A stretch of 64,000 nt of DNA from CAVSWN01 sp963770995 (GTDB lineage Bacteria; Acidobacteriota; Vicinamibacteria; Vicinamibacterales; CAVVIG01), in NCBI GenBank assembly GCA_963770995.1, contig CAVYRS010000001.1:930001-994000 (forward strand). The letters are read 5' to 3'. The notes beneath the pieces were generated by a model. The model was not told where the DNA came from. It ran no database searches and saw only the letters and a program-made list of their open reading frames with translations. Positions 55,425 through 63,809 of this stretch are shown here, piece by piece. The stretch's first letter is position 1, and every line of letters starts with the position of its first letter. A program made the translations under genes and the position numbers.

Positions 55425-56282
55425 CTACTCCGAACTCTTCTTTTTCAGGTCGCCGTAGAGCAGCTCCTCGGCGAATACGACGCAGTTGTACTCGAGAAGC
55501 TGGACCTTCGGCTCCAGCCGCCGGTAGAGCGGCATGCGGATCGTCCATGGCCGGATGAACGTCTTCGGGTCCTCGATCCGCGCCTCATAGTTGAGCGAGC
55601 TCCCTCCCGGTGCCAGGGAGTAGCGCTCGGTCACTTTGAGGGCATCGCTGTGGTGATTGCCGGCCCGGTCGAACCAGGAGAGATCGTTGAAGCTCTTCAC
55701 CTCGATGACCAGCGTGTCGCCCTCCCACCTGCCGTTCGACCACCCCATCCAGCTGTCCACCGGCGACTCGGTATGGTTGGTCATGTGGATGACGCGATTG
55801 GCGCCGGCGTACTCGTACGTGAAAAGAATGTCCTTCGTGCCCTGGACGATCTGGAACGGGTACGGCATGTAGGTCGCCCGCGGCAGCCCCGGCATGTAGC
55901 ACTTGGCTTCCGGATCCGACTTGGGCCATCCGGCGCGGTTCTCCTCACGCTTCTTCAAGCCCTCCGGCGTATACGGGATGGTGCCGTTGTTGTCGGCGAT
56001 CACGCTCTGTCCCGGCGGCATCGCGAAGAGGGCGCCGAGCTGCGCGAACGCCGTCGCGGCGGCGGCGTGATCCTCGAGGTTCCAGTTGGCGGAGTTGATG
56101 GCCTGCCAGATGCCGTTCAGATTCGGATGGCCGGCGATGCGATCCGATCGTGCGGGCTGCGACCCTCCGCGTCCACGACCCTCCACCCCGCCCTGACGCC
56201 CACGTTGTTGCGCCGCGATCGGCAGCGCCACGGCACCTGCCACCACGATCGCGAAGAATGCGGCCGCAAGCCGGTTACGCAT
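55425..56282 (-). CDS. acidobacterial secreted protein (partner of PQQ/DUF6152 cluster)
   Basis: A 285-aa exported protein. Signal RLAAAFFAIVVAGAVALPIA, a Gly/Arg-rich linker, then the domain HPNLNGIWQAINSANWNLED, KCYMPGLPRATYMPYPFQIV, NHTESPVDSWMGWSNGRWEG and LAPGGSSLNYEARIEDPKTF. The Y..RWEGDTLVIE.K block recurs in the gene at 58426-59862. A family frequent in Acidobacteriota whose biochemical function is unknown. 22 bp downstream of the PQQ dehydrogenase and upstream of DUF6152, so one operon. Confidence 0.8.
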   Translation of the reverse strand: MRNRLAAAFFAIVVAGAVALPIAAQQRGRQGGVEGRGRGGSQPARSDRIAGHPNLNGIWQAINSANWNLEDHAAAATAFAQLGALFAMPPGQSVIADNNGTIPYTPEGLKKREENRAGWPKSDPEAKCYMPGLPRATYMPYPFQIVQGTKDILFTYEYAGANRVIHMTNHTESPVDSWMGWSNGRWEGDTLVIEVKSFNDLSWFDRAGNHHSDALKVTERYSLAPGGSSLNYEARIEDPKTFIRPWTIRMPLYRRLEPKVQLLEYNCVVFAEELLYGDLKKKSSE

Positions 56283-56305
56283 GTGCCTCAGTCTCCTTCA
56301 GGTCT

Positions 56306-58396
56306 CTACCGTTTCAACGCCAGCGCGATGTACTGTCCCGGAGATCCATCGGCTCCGCCGCGACCGCCGCGTCCGCCGGCGGGGCCGGGCCCGCCAAAGC
56401 GTGCGGAGAACATTCCAGCGCCGGCGGCGACCGGCACCACAATGAACTGCCGGCCGTTGATCGCATAGGTCGCCGGCATCCCCTCCGACGCCGCGAGCAG
56501 CTCCGTCGACCACACCTCTCGACCGTTGTCGCGATCGTAGGCGCGGAATCGGCGGTCCGACCCGGTGGCGAAGAAGACCAGGCCGCCCGCCGTCACGAGC
56601 GGACCACTGCGCGGGAAGTGCGCGCCGGTGTTCGCCGGAACCCCGAGCTCCGGCGGGGCACGCATGGTGCCCGTCGGAATCCGCCATCTGATTTCTCCCG
56701 TGTTCAGGTCGTACGCGGTCATCTCCGACCAGGGCGGCCCGGCAGCGCTCATGCCGAGGCTGTTCACGTTCATGAACTCGTACGGGGACTCGAGTCGCGG
56801 CGGTCCGCCTTGCGCGAGCAGGTCCTTGGTCTGCGCGATCAGCTGTGCCTTCTGCTCCGGCGTAATGATGGGGCCCGCCCGTCCACCACGTCCGCCCTGA
56901 CCGGGCAGCGTCAGCCGATCGACCGTGGGCAGCGCCTTGGCGACCACGTACATCTCACCGCGCGTGGGATCGACCGCTGCAGTCGCAAAGTTCGCCCCGC
57001 CGTTGTGGCCCGGCATGGAAAGGCTGCCCTCGAAGCTTGGCGGCGTGAACAACCCGTCGTTGCGAAGAGACGTGACGCGCTGCACGAGCGCCTCTCGCTC
57101 CGCCGCCGGCAGATACGGGTTGACGTCTTTCTCGGTGAACGTCTGGCGCGCGAACGGCGCCGGCTTCGTCGGGAAGGGCTGCGTCGGGGACGCATGCTCG
57201 CCCGGCACGTCGGACGGCGGCACCGCCCGCTCTTCTATTGGCCAGATCGCGCGTCCCGTCTCGCGCTCGAAGACGAACAGGAAGCCGTGCTTCGTCGCCT
57301 GCGCGACGACGTCGATGGTGCGGCCGTTCTGGCGGATCGTCAGCAGCTTCGCCGCCTGCGGCAAGTCGTAGTCCCACAGATCGTGATGCACCAGCTGGTA
57401 ATGCCACAGGCGTTTGCCGGTGCGCGCGTCGAGCGCGACGAGCGAGTTGCCGAACAAATTTGTGCCCGGACGATCGCCGCCATAGAAATCGAAGCGCGGG
57501 CTGCCGAAGCTGATGAAGGCGATGCCCCGCCGCTCGTCGATCGTGAACTCGCTCCAGTTGTGGACGCCGCCGGAGTTCTTGTAAGCGTCCCTCGGCCACG
57601 TGTCGTATCCGAACTCGCCCGGATGGGGGATGCTGTGGAACACCCACAGAACCTTGCCGGTGCGCACGTCGTACGCCTGCACGTCGGCGGGCGTCGCGTC
57701 ATAGCCCGCCCCCTGTGCCGGCAGCGACACGATCATCGTGTTCTCGAAGATGCGACCCGGGTTGCCCGTGTCCAGCGGCTGCGCCGCCTGCCGCTCGAGC
57801 GCGCGCCGCAGATCGACGCGGCCGTTGTCGCCGAAGCCGGGAGTCGCATCGCCGGTCTGCGCGTTGATCGACGTGAGGTAGCCGCCGCCAATGAACAACA
57901 GCCGGCGATCCGAGCGATCGGGATTCTCCCAATAGTTCATCCCGCGCCCGCGCATCGTTCCCTGCATCTCTCTGCGCCAGATCTCCTTGCCGGTGGCGGC
58001 GTCCACCGCCGCCAGCGTGTTGCCTGACGCCTGCAGGTACATCACGCCGTCGACGACGAGCGGGTTCAGGATGACCGTGCCGGTGACGGGGAACGTCCAC
58101 GCCACCTCGAGCTGCGAGACGTTCGATGTGTTGATCTGATCGAGCGCGGAATACTGGGATGAGTGGGTGCCGCCGCCGTAGGCCGTCCAGGTTGTGTAGG
58201 GCCCGGCGCCGCGCGTGCCGCTCGCCGACGCCTGCTCTGAGCGAGCGACGCTCTCTGCGAGAACCGATACCGGCCGGGCGAGTCGAAGGGCCGCGTTGCC
58301 CGGCTGCGCCTGGCCCCCCACGCCGGTTACGAGGCCGCCGGACAAGCCCGCCGCCAGCACGACGAACCGGCCTAATCTCCGCATGAAGGTGGGCAT
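56306..58396 (-). CDS. PQQ-dependent beta-propeller dehydrogenase, periplasmic
   Basis: A 696-aa quinoprotein-type enzyme. An N-terminal hydrophobic signal (VVLAAGLSGGLVTGVGGQ) is followed by WTAYGGGTHSSQYSALDQIN. The propeller has repeated W-motif blades (NTLAAVDAATGKEIWRREMQ; LVALDARTGKRLWHYQLVHH; YDLNTGEIRWRIPTGTM; YDRDNGREVWSTELLAASEG). The catalytic block VHHDLWDYDLPQAAKL contains the D-x-D-L-P motif of soluble PQQ dehydrogenases of this group. First gene of an operon running towards 54961. Oxidises sugars or alcohols by family. Confidence 0.9.
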   Translation of the reverse strand: MPTFMRRLGRFVVLAAGLSGGLVTGVGGQAQPGNAALRLARPVSVLAESVARSEQASASGTRGAGPYTTWTAYGGGTHSSQYSALDQINTSNVSQLEVAWTFPVTGTVILNPLVVDGVMYLQASGNTLAAVDAATGKEIWRREMQGTMRGRGMNYWENPDRSDRRLLFIGGGYLTSINAQTGDATPGFGDNGRVDLRRALERQAAQPLDTGNPGRIFENTMIVSLPAQGAGYDATPADVQAYDVRTGKVLWVFHSIPHPGEFGYDTWPRDAYKNSGGVHNWSEFTIDERRGIAFISFGSPRFDFYGGDRPGTNLFGNSLVALDARTGKRLWHYQLVHHDLWDYDLPQAAKLLTIRQNGRTIDVVAQATKHGFLFVFERETGRAIWPIEERAVPPSDVPGEHASPTQPFPTKPAPFARQTFTEKDVNPYLPAAEREALVQRVTSLRNDGLFTPPSFEGSLSMPGHNGGANFATAAVDPTRGEMYVVAKALPTVDRLTLPGQGGRGGRAGPIITPEQKAQLIAQTKDLLAQGGPPRLESPYEFMNVNSLGMSAAGPPWSEMTAYDLNTGEIRWRIPTGTMRAPPELGVPANTGAHFPRSGPLVTAGGLVFFATGSDRRFRAYDRDNGREVWSTELLAASEGMPATYAINGRQFIVVPVAAGAGMFSARFGGPGPAGGRGGRGGADGSPGQYIALALKR

Positions 58397-58425
58397 CTTA
58401 CCCCGAGGACCGCGTGACGTAGACT

Positions 58426-59862
58426 ATGCGAATCATGCAGACGATGCGCATGGCCCTGCTCCGTGCCGCGGCGGCAACGATTCTCGTCGCAACCGCCTAC
58501 GGCCAATCGATTCTCGGGCCGCCCAGCGAAGCGAACCACTTCATCGCGACCCCGAAAGGCTGGGTCCACCCGAAGACGCCGTGGGGCGAACCCGACATCC
58601 AGGCCACTTTGAACATGATGCAGGCTGCCGGCGTTCCGCTGGAACGGTGTGCCCAAGGTGGCCGCCCTGGCGGCCCGCCCTGCGACCCGAACAAGGCCTG
58701 GTGGACGGACGAGGAGCACACGCGGCGCATCGCGGCCGCCTCCGGCCGCGGCGACGTCAGCCGCCAGGCGGCCGCGAGGGGCGAGTTCGGCCGTGCGCTC
58801 CTCTCGGGTGCGACGGACCCGAGCACGCCGCAGCGGCAGACCACGCTCATCGTCGACCCGCCGAACGGGTTGCTGCCGGCGCTGACCCCTGAAGGCAAGC
58901 GCCGCGCGCTCGAGATGCGCAGCGGCTGGTCGCTGCCCGGCGAGTCGCCGGCCTACGACTCGCCCACCGACTTCGACAGCTGGGACCGCTGCGTCACGCG
59001 CGGCATGCCCTCGTCGATGATGCCGTATCGCTACAACGGCGGGTTCAGGATCTGGCAGGCGCCGCGCGTCGTCGTGTTCGAGCTCGAGATGATCCACGAC
59101 GCGCGCGTCATCTTCATGGACGGCCGGCCGCCGCTGCCGCCGGCGCACAAGGCCTACATGGGCGAGTCGCGCGGCCGCTGGGAGGGCAACACGCTCGTCG
59201 TCGAGACGACCAACTACAAGGGCGGACTCGCGCCGATGATCAACCTGGCCGTCGTCGGATCGCCGCCGGGAAACCGCTTCCCGCAAAGCGACCAGATGAA
59301 GACGACGGAGCGGATCACGCGCCTGAACAACGAGATGTGGCTCTACGAGATCAAGACGGAGGATCCGGTCATCCTCACGCGCCCGTTCACCGTCCGCTAC
59401 CCGATGCGCCACGACCCGACGTATGAGTGGTGGGAGTACGCCTGCCATGAAGGAAACCAGATCGTGCCGAACTACGTCACGACCTCGCGCTTCGAGCGTG
59501 CGAACCCGAAGCCGGAAACGGCGACCGCGAGTCAAGTGGCGGCGGACATTGCCAACGCGCTGGCCGGACGCTGGGTCGGACGTCCCCGCATCGCGACGAT
59601 CGACTACGACATCGAACTGGAGTTCACGAGGACGGCGGACGGCGCCATCGTCGGGAAACTCGTCGGCACGACGCTGCCGAAGGAAGAAAAGATCGACAGA
59701 CCGCTCAAGCGCTTCACGGTGAAGGACCGTCAGCTGAACTGGGAATTCCCCAACACGCAGACGTGGAACTTTGCGGGCGAGCTCTCCGCCGACGGCACGG
59801 CCATCACCGGCGTGGCGGGCAGCATTCAGGGCGGTCTGCGTGTGGAGTTCAGGAAGCGGTAG
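58426..59862 (+). CDS. acidobacterial secreted protein with C-terminal beta domain
   Basis: A 478-aa exported protein, divergent from the PQQ gene by 29 bp. The signal is ALLRAAAATILVATAYGQ. Conserved blocks: GWVHPKTPWGEPDIQATLNM, DSWDRCVTRGMPSSMMPYRY, RVVVFELEMIHDARVIFMDG, SRGRWEGNTLVVETTNYKGG and EWWEYACHEGNQIVPNYVTT. These align in pattern with the 285-aa protein at 55425. The last 120 residues (NALAGRWVGRPRIATIDYDI...) form a separate small beta domain. No function is established. Confidence 0.82.
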   Translation: MRIMQTMRMALLRAAAATILVATAYGQSILGPPSEANHFIATPKGWVHPKTPWGEPDIQATLNMMQAAGVPLERCAQGGRPGGPPCDPNKAWWTDEEHTRRIAAASGRGDVSRQAAARGEFGRALLSGATDPSTPQRQTTLIVDPPNGLLPALTPEGKRRALEMRSGWSLPGESPAYDSPTDFDSWDRCVTRGMPSSMMPYRYNGGFRIWQAPRVVVFELEMIHDARVIFMDGRPPLPPAHKAYMGESRGRWEGNTLVVETTNYKGGLAPMINLAVVGSPPGNRFPQSDQMKTTERITRLNNEMWLYEIKTEDPVILTRPFTVRYPMRHDPTYEWWEYACHEGNQIVPNYVTTSRFERANPKPETATASQVAADIANALAGRWVGRPRIATIDYDIELEFTRTADGAIVGKLVGTTLPKEEKIDRPLKRFTVKDRQLNWEFPNTQTWNFAGELSADGTAITGVAGSIQGGLRVEFRKR

Positions 59863-59889
59863 CAGGTTGCTGAAAAAGCCAGCAACCTG
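59863..59889 (+). terminator. stem-loop directly after the stop codon
   Basis: CAGGTTGCTG-AAAAAGC-CAGCAACCTG makes a perfect 10-bp stem with a 7-base loop, 0 bp after the stop of the secreted-protein gene. No T-run follows, so it is probably an mRNA 3'-end hairpin or a repeat rather than a classic terminator. Confidence 0.6.
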
Positions 59890-59937
59890 AAGGTAGAAGT
59901 TAGAACTTAGAAGTCAGAAGTTCTTACTTCTACCTTC
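59889..59937. terminator. AT-rich inverted repeat between convergent genes
   Basis: GAAGGTAGAAGT (59889-59900) pairs exactly with ACTTCTACCTTC (59926-59937) around an AT-rich centre. The segment is markedly AT-rich for this genome and lies between convergent genes ending at 59862 and 59955, as expected for a bidirectional transcription stop. It could also be a dispersed repeat. Confidence 0.55.
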
Positions 59938-59954
59938 TTAGTTCTCACTTCCGG

Positions 59955-60866
59955 TTACCGCCTCCCCAGCTCCTGGAACGCGATGTTCACGTTGATCACC
60001 GCGCGCGACAACGGCGTGCCGCCGTACTCCATGTCCGTCAGCAGTGCCTCCTTCGTGAAGACGGAGAATCTCGGCCTCAGCTCGGCCGCGATCTCCTCCG
60101 CGGTCTTCTTCCCCAGGCCGGTTGTCGCGGCATCGACGAGCGCACGACTGAACTGCGCGTAGTCGCGGAATCCTTCCCAGGTGTTGACGTCGCCGTGGCC
60201 TTCGATCACCGTGTCGACGTTCGGGATGCCCTTCACAGCCTGCTCGAGCGTGTCGGGCAACGCCAGCACGCTGCCGCCCGCCCTCGGATCGATGAGCGGC
60301 GCCATCTTCCACGCGAAGATGTCTCCGGCGGCCATCGCGCGACGGGCGGGAAAGACGATGAACGCGTCGCCATCGGTGTGGCCGGCCCCGAAGTAATAGA
60401 GCTCGATCCGATCGTCGCCGCTCCCGAGCGTCATCCGGTCGGTGAACGCCCGGTCCGGCATCGTCGCCGGATTCGACGCCACTTGCGGGCTGGCCGCCAT
60501 CCACTTCCGGGTGTTCTCGTGTGCGACCACGTCGACCGACACCGGGAAGTACTCGTTGCTGCCGATGTGATCCGGGTGCGAATGCGTGTTGACGATCATC
60601 GTCACCGGCTTGTCGGTGACGGTGCGCACCTGGTTCATGATCGGCTCGCCGTTGTTGGGGAGCTTGGTATCGACGAGCACGACGCCGCCTTGCGTCACGA
60701 ACACGGTCGTGTTTCCGCCGGCACCGGGGATCACGTAGAGGTTGTCGCGGACCTTCGTGATCGTGCCGGTCGGCGGAATACGCGGGCGCTGTTGCTGCGC
60801 CGCAGCGCCGGCCACGGCAAGACCCACCACGACGATCGCTGGAAGAAGTCTCCTGCGTGCCATCAT
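59955..60866 (-). CDS. metallo-beta-lactamase-fold hydrolase, exported
   Basis: A 303-aa secreted hydrolase. Signal LLPAIVVVGLAVAGAAAQ. The metal motif is NTHSHPDHIG (His95, His97, Asp99, His100), with third-site residues in YYFGAGHTDGDAFIVFP and the C-terminal VIEGHGDVNTWEG. Start at ATG 60866 (a second ATG follows at 60863). Similar to periplasmic MBL-fold enzymes of Acidobacteriota; substrate unknown. Divergent from the DUF6644 pair by 20 bp. Confidence 0.92.
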   Translation of the reverse strand: MMARRRLLPAIVVVGLAVAGAAAQQQRPRIPPTGTITKVRDNLYVIPGAGGNTTVFVTQGGVVLVDTKLPNNGEPIMNQVRTVTDKPVTMIVNTHSHPDHIGSNEYFPVSVDVVAHENTRKWMAASPQVASNPATMPDRAFTDRMTLGSGDDRIELYYFGAGHTDGDAFIVFPARRAMAAGDIFAWKMAPLIDPRAGGSVLALPDTLEQAVKGIPNVDTVIEGHGDVNTWEGFRDYAQFSRALVDAATTGLGKKTAEEIAAELRPRFSVFTKEALLTDMEYGGTPLSRAVINVNIAFQELGRR

Positions 60867-60886
60867 CGATATAATACGATCTCCCC

Positions 60887-61453
60887 ATGTCCGTGCTCGG
60901 TGTCTGCCAGTGGCTGGCCGGAACCCGCGGCAGCGTCGCGCTCCACGAGTCGATCTATATGTATCCGCTGGTGGAGTCCGTGCACGTGCTGACGCTCTGC
61001 GTCTTCGTCGGAATGTCCGTACTGCTCGATCTGCGCCTGGTCGGGCTGGTGCTGCCGCAGGTGCGGGCGTCGGAGATGGCGGCACGGCTGCTGCCGTGGA
61101 TGAAGTGCGGCTTCGTGGTAATGATCATCACCGGCGTTTTGCTCTTTTACGCGATTCCGGTCCGCTCGTTTCACAACGTTTTCTTCCGCATCAAGATGAT
61201 CGCGCTCGTCCTCGCCGGTCTCAACGCCTGGATCTTTCAAGTCGGCATCCGCCGCCGAGTCGCCGAATGGGATCTGCAGCCGTCGCCGCCGCGCGCGGCG
61301 CGGCTGGCGGGGATGGCGTCGCTCGCGCTCTGGGCCGTGATCATCGTCGCCGGCCGGATGATCGCGTACAACTGGTTCGACTGCGACAAGCAGCCGCAGT
61401 CCGACTTCATCAACTGGGCCGCCGGCTGCGTCATCGAGACGCCGGTTGACTGA
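60887..61453 (+). CDS. DUF6644 membrane protein, first of tandem pair
   Basis: A 188-aa inner-membrane protein with about five helices. It has LHESIYMYPLVESVHVLTLC and VFVGMSVLLDLRLVGLVLPQ then RASEMAARLLPWMKCGFVVM and RSFHNVFFRIKMIALVLAGL, the family layout of DUF6644. The C-terminus is WFDCDKQPQSDFINW. The stop overlaps the start of the second copy (TGATG). Function unknown. Confidence 0.85.
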   Translation: MSVLGVCQWLAGTRGSVALHESIYMYPLVESVHVLTLCVFVGMSVLLDLRLVGLVLPQVRASEMAARLLPWMKCGFVVMIITGVLLFYAIPVRSFHNVFFRIKMIALVLAGLNAWIFQVGIRRRVAEWDLQPSPPRAARLAGMASLALWAVIIVAGRMIAYNWFDCDKQPQSDFINWAAGCVIETPVD

Positions 61454-61929
61454 TGCTGTTGCCCTTCTTCCAATGGTGTGAATCGACCGCGCTCGGAACG
61501 GCGATCCGGATGTCGCCGTGGGCGTTCGCGGTCATCGAATCAGTGCACCTGCTCGGCCTGGCGGTCATCGGCGGAGCGGTGCTGCTGGTCGATCTGCGGA
61601 TGCTCGGTTTCGGTTTGAGGAATCAGCGCATCGCCGAACTCGCGCGCGCGGTGTTTCCGTGGCTGGTGGGCAGCCTGGTCGTGATGCTGCTCACCGGCGT
61701 CGCTCTCTTCCTGTCGGAACCGCTCAAGTGCTACGACAGCCGGGCGTTCTGGGTGAAGATGATCAGCCTGGGCCTCGCGATGCCGTTCACGTTGACGATC
61801 CGCCGCACGGTGACGATGGCGGATGAGACACGGGTGCGGCCAATCTGGTTCAAGCTGGTCGCACTGGTGTCGTTGTCGCTGTGGTTTGGGGTTGGCGCCG
61901 GCGGTCGCTGGATCGGCTTCTCAAGCTGA
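61453..61929 (+). CDS. DUF6644 membrane protein, second of tandem pair
   Basis: A 158-aa paralogue of the gene just upstream: FQWCESTALGTAIRMSPWAF, VIESVHLLGLAVIGGAVLLV, DLRMLGFGLRNQRIAELARA and SRAFWVKMISLGLAMPFTLT. The two share the ESVH and DLR motifs and probably form one membrane complex. Its 3' end overlaps the 3' end of the convergent dehydrogenase gene by 9 bp. Confidence 0.85.
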   Translation: MLLPFFQWCESTALGTAIRMSPWAFAVIESVHLLGLAVIGGAVLLVDLRMLGFGLRNQRIAELARAVFPWLVGSLVVMLLTGVALFLSEPLKCYDSRAFWVKMISLGLAMPFTLTIRRTVTMADETRVRPIWFKLVALVSLSLWFGVGAGGRWIGFSS

Positions 61930-62814
61930 ACGCGGCCCAGGGTCCTCCATCGCCTCGAGCAGTTCGCGATACGTTCGCGGGCCCTCCGGCCCGAACCGCG
62001 ACGCGACGCCAAGCTTCGCAATCGAGTCCTGCCGCCGCGACGCGGCCTCGGCCATGAACGGCTCGACACCGATCGCGCGCAGCGTCTCCGCCACTTCCTC
62101 CAGCTCCCGCGCGCGACGCTCGCCGTGGACGACAACGCGGCCGATCATGTAGTCGGCGAGCTGCTTCCAGTCGAGGCCGGGGAAGCTCTCGTTCATCGAC
62201 GCGAAGACATAATCGTCGGCCTCGTAGCGGCTCGCGCCCAGCACGCACTCGCACATCAGCGACTCGAGACCTTTGACGAGAATGCTGCGGCACATCTTCA
62301 CAGCCGACGCGCTGCCAATGGTCCCTGCCGCGAGAACCTCCAGCCGCATCCCGAGAGGGGTCATCGCGTCGGCGAACCGTCCAGCCGCCGGACCACCGAG
62401 CAGCATCGGCACCCGATGTCCGTACGGCGCGACGGGCGCCATCACCGCCGCTTCGACGAACGCGGCGCCGGCGCCGGCGATGACGGCGGCGATCTCCTGC
62501 TTGCGCCGCGGCGACACCGAATTGAGGTCGGCGTAGACATGGCGCGCGTCGAGGAACGGCGCGGTCTGCTTGGCCGCGTCGAGCGCGGCGCTCGACGTCA
62601 CGGTCGAGAAGAGGATGTCGCTGGCCTTCGCAAGCTCCAACGATGTCGTGACCAGCGTCGTCGCGGTGGCGGCCGCCCGCTGCTGAATGCGAGGGCCGAG
62701 GCCGGGTGCACCAGCGTTGATGTCGTACGCGAACAGCCGGTCGATTCCTGCGGACCGTATTCCGCCGGCGATAGTGGACCCCGCTTCTCCGAATCCGATG
62801 AAACCAATTCTCAC
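61921..62814 (-). CDS. NAD(P)-dependent dehydrogenase, 6-phosphogluconate-dehydrogenase-like with DUF1932 C-terminus
   Basis: A 297-aa enzyme. The Rossmann start is RIGFIGFGEAGSTIAGGI (GxGxxG-like), then DILFSTVTSSAALDAAKQ and the catalytic GAGAAFVEAAVMAPVAPYGH region with MLLGGPAA. The helical C-terminus has SAVKMCRSILVKGLESLMCE, with Lys in the beta-hydroxyacid dehydrogenase position, and the DUF1932-type tail. GTG at 62814 overlaps the upstream stop (GTGA). It likely acts on the product of the coupled DUF6282 enzyme; inference. Confidence 0.88.
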   Translation of the reverse strand: MRIGFIGFGEAGSTIAGGIRSAGIDRLFAYDINAGAPGLGPRIQQRAAATATTLVTTSLELAKASDILFSTVTSSAALDAAKQTAPFLDARHVYADLNSVSPRRKQEIAAVIAGAGAAFVEAAVMAPVAPYGHRVPMLLGGPAAGRFADAMTPLGMRLEVLAAGTIGSASAVKMCRSILVKGLESLMCECVLGASRYEADDYVFASMNESFPGLDWKQLADYMIGRVVVHGERRARELEEVAETLRAIGVEPFMAEAASRRQDSIAKLGVASRFGPEGPRTYRELLEAMEDPGPRSA

Positions 62815-63770
62815 GGCAACCCCAACAACCGAGCCGGATTCTCCTTCGACATGAGCGCGAGCGCTCGCTCGGTGAATCCCTTGGCGCGCAGCGACTCGAT
62901 GAAGGCCCCCAACCCGTCCGGCGGCAAGGGATTGCCTTTCTGGCCGAGATCCGACGACACGATGCAGAACTCTGGACCGACCGTGCGGATGGCGTCTGCA
63001 AAGCCGTCGATGCGCGCCGCGGCGCCGTCGGCGGCAAGCGAACCGCCCACAAACTCGATGAACGCACCGAGTCGGGTGGCCTCCTGCATCTGGCGAATGT
63101 CCATCACGATCGGTGGGTTCATCGCGTGCGTGACCACCATGTGCGCGACGCCTAGACGTCGGCCCTCCTGCAGCAGGAGCAGCGCCTCGGCCGCCGACAC
63201 ATGGCCAGTCGCCAATACGAGCCGGTGCTTCGCGATGAGCGAGATGACCGCTTTGGTTTCGGGCAGCAGTGCTCCAGCGCGGGCGACGCTGACGAACGGC
63301 CGATTCTCCTTCGAGTAGCGGACCTGATGCTCGGCATCGAAGGTCGACATCCAGACGAAGCGCCCCCAGCCGCCGGCGATCTGAGTCATGTGCTCGACGG
63401 CCGCGGGGTTCATTCCACCGACCGTGAGGTTCAAATCGATCCCACCGAAGACCTCGAGTCCCGGCGCCGTCTTCCTGGCGAGGAACGCCAACCCGGCCGT
63501 TGGATCGTAGTGATTCTTGAGCACGATGCCGCGCATGCCTTTGGCGAGCGCCAGCCTGGCGGCCTCGAGGCCGTCGAGCGATCGCGGCACGTTGTCGGGA
63601 TCCGAGTGGACGTGGATGTCGATCGTTCCGCGCAGCACCGAGCCGAAGCCGTCGCCGCTCGTTTGGCGACGTGCGTGCGTGGCGATCGCTGGCGCGGTCA
63701 GCACCATCGCCGCGGCGACCACGGCCACAAGAACGCACGTCGAATGCCGTTCGACCCACCTCATGCCCAC
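62811..63770 (-). CDS. DUF6282 amidohydrolase-like exported protein
   Basis: A 319-aa protein. A hydrophobic leader (STCVLVAVVAAAMVLTAPAI) predicts export. The TIM-barrel metal sites are visible: GTIDIHVHSDPDNVPRSLDG (HxH), VLKNHYDPTAGLAF, LATGHVSAAEALLLLQEGRR, VVTHAMNPP and FCIVSSDLGQKGNPLP. This is the amidohydrolase/PHP-like pattern of DUF6282. Coupled by a 4-bp GTGA overlap to a dehydrogenase. An alternative start is 63764. Confidence 0.88.
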   Translation of the reverse strand: MGMRWVERHSTCVLVAVVAAAMVLTAPAIATHARRQTSGDGFGSVLRGTIDIHVHSDPDNVPRSLDGLEAARLALAKGMRGIVLKNHYDPTAGLAFLARKTAPGLEVFGGIDLNLTVGGMNPAAVEHMTQIAGGWGRFVWMSTFDAEHQVRYSKENRPFVSVARAGALLPETKAVISLIAKHRLVLATGHVSAAEALLLLQEGRRLGVAHMVVTHAMNPPIVMDIRQMQEATRLGAFIEFVGGSLAADGAAARIDGFADAIRTVGPEFCIVSSDLGQKGNPLPPDGLGAFIESLRAKGFTERALALMSKENPARLLGLP

Positions 63771-63809
63771 GGACTATACTCCCGACCGCGCAGCCTCAGG
63801 AGCGTCACC

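Noticed and set aside
56150..58027. A 625-codon plus-strand frame
   Set aside because: Antisense of the PQQ dehydrogenase; shadow coding typical of high-GC DNA.
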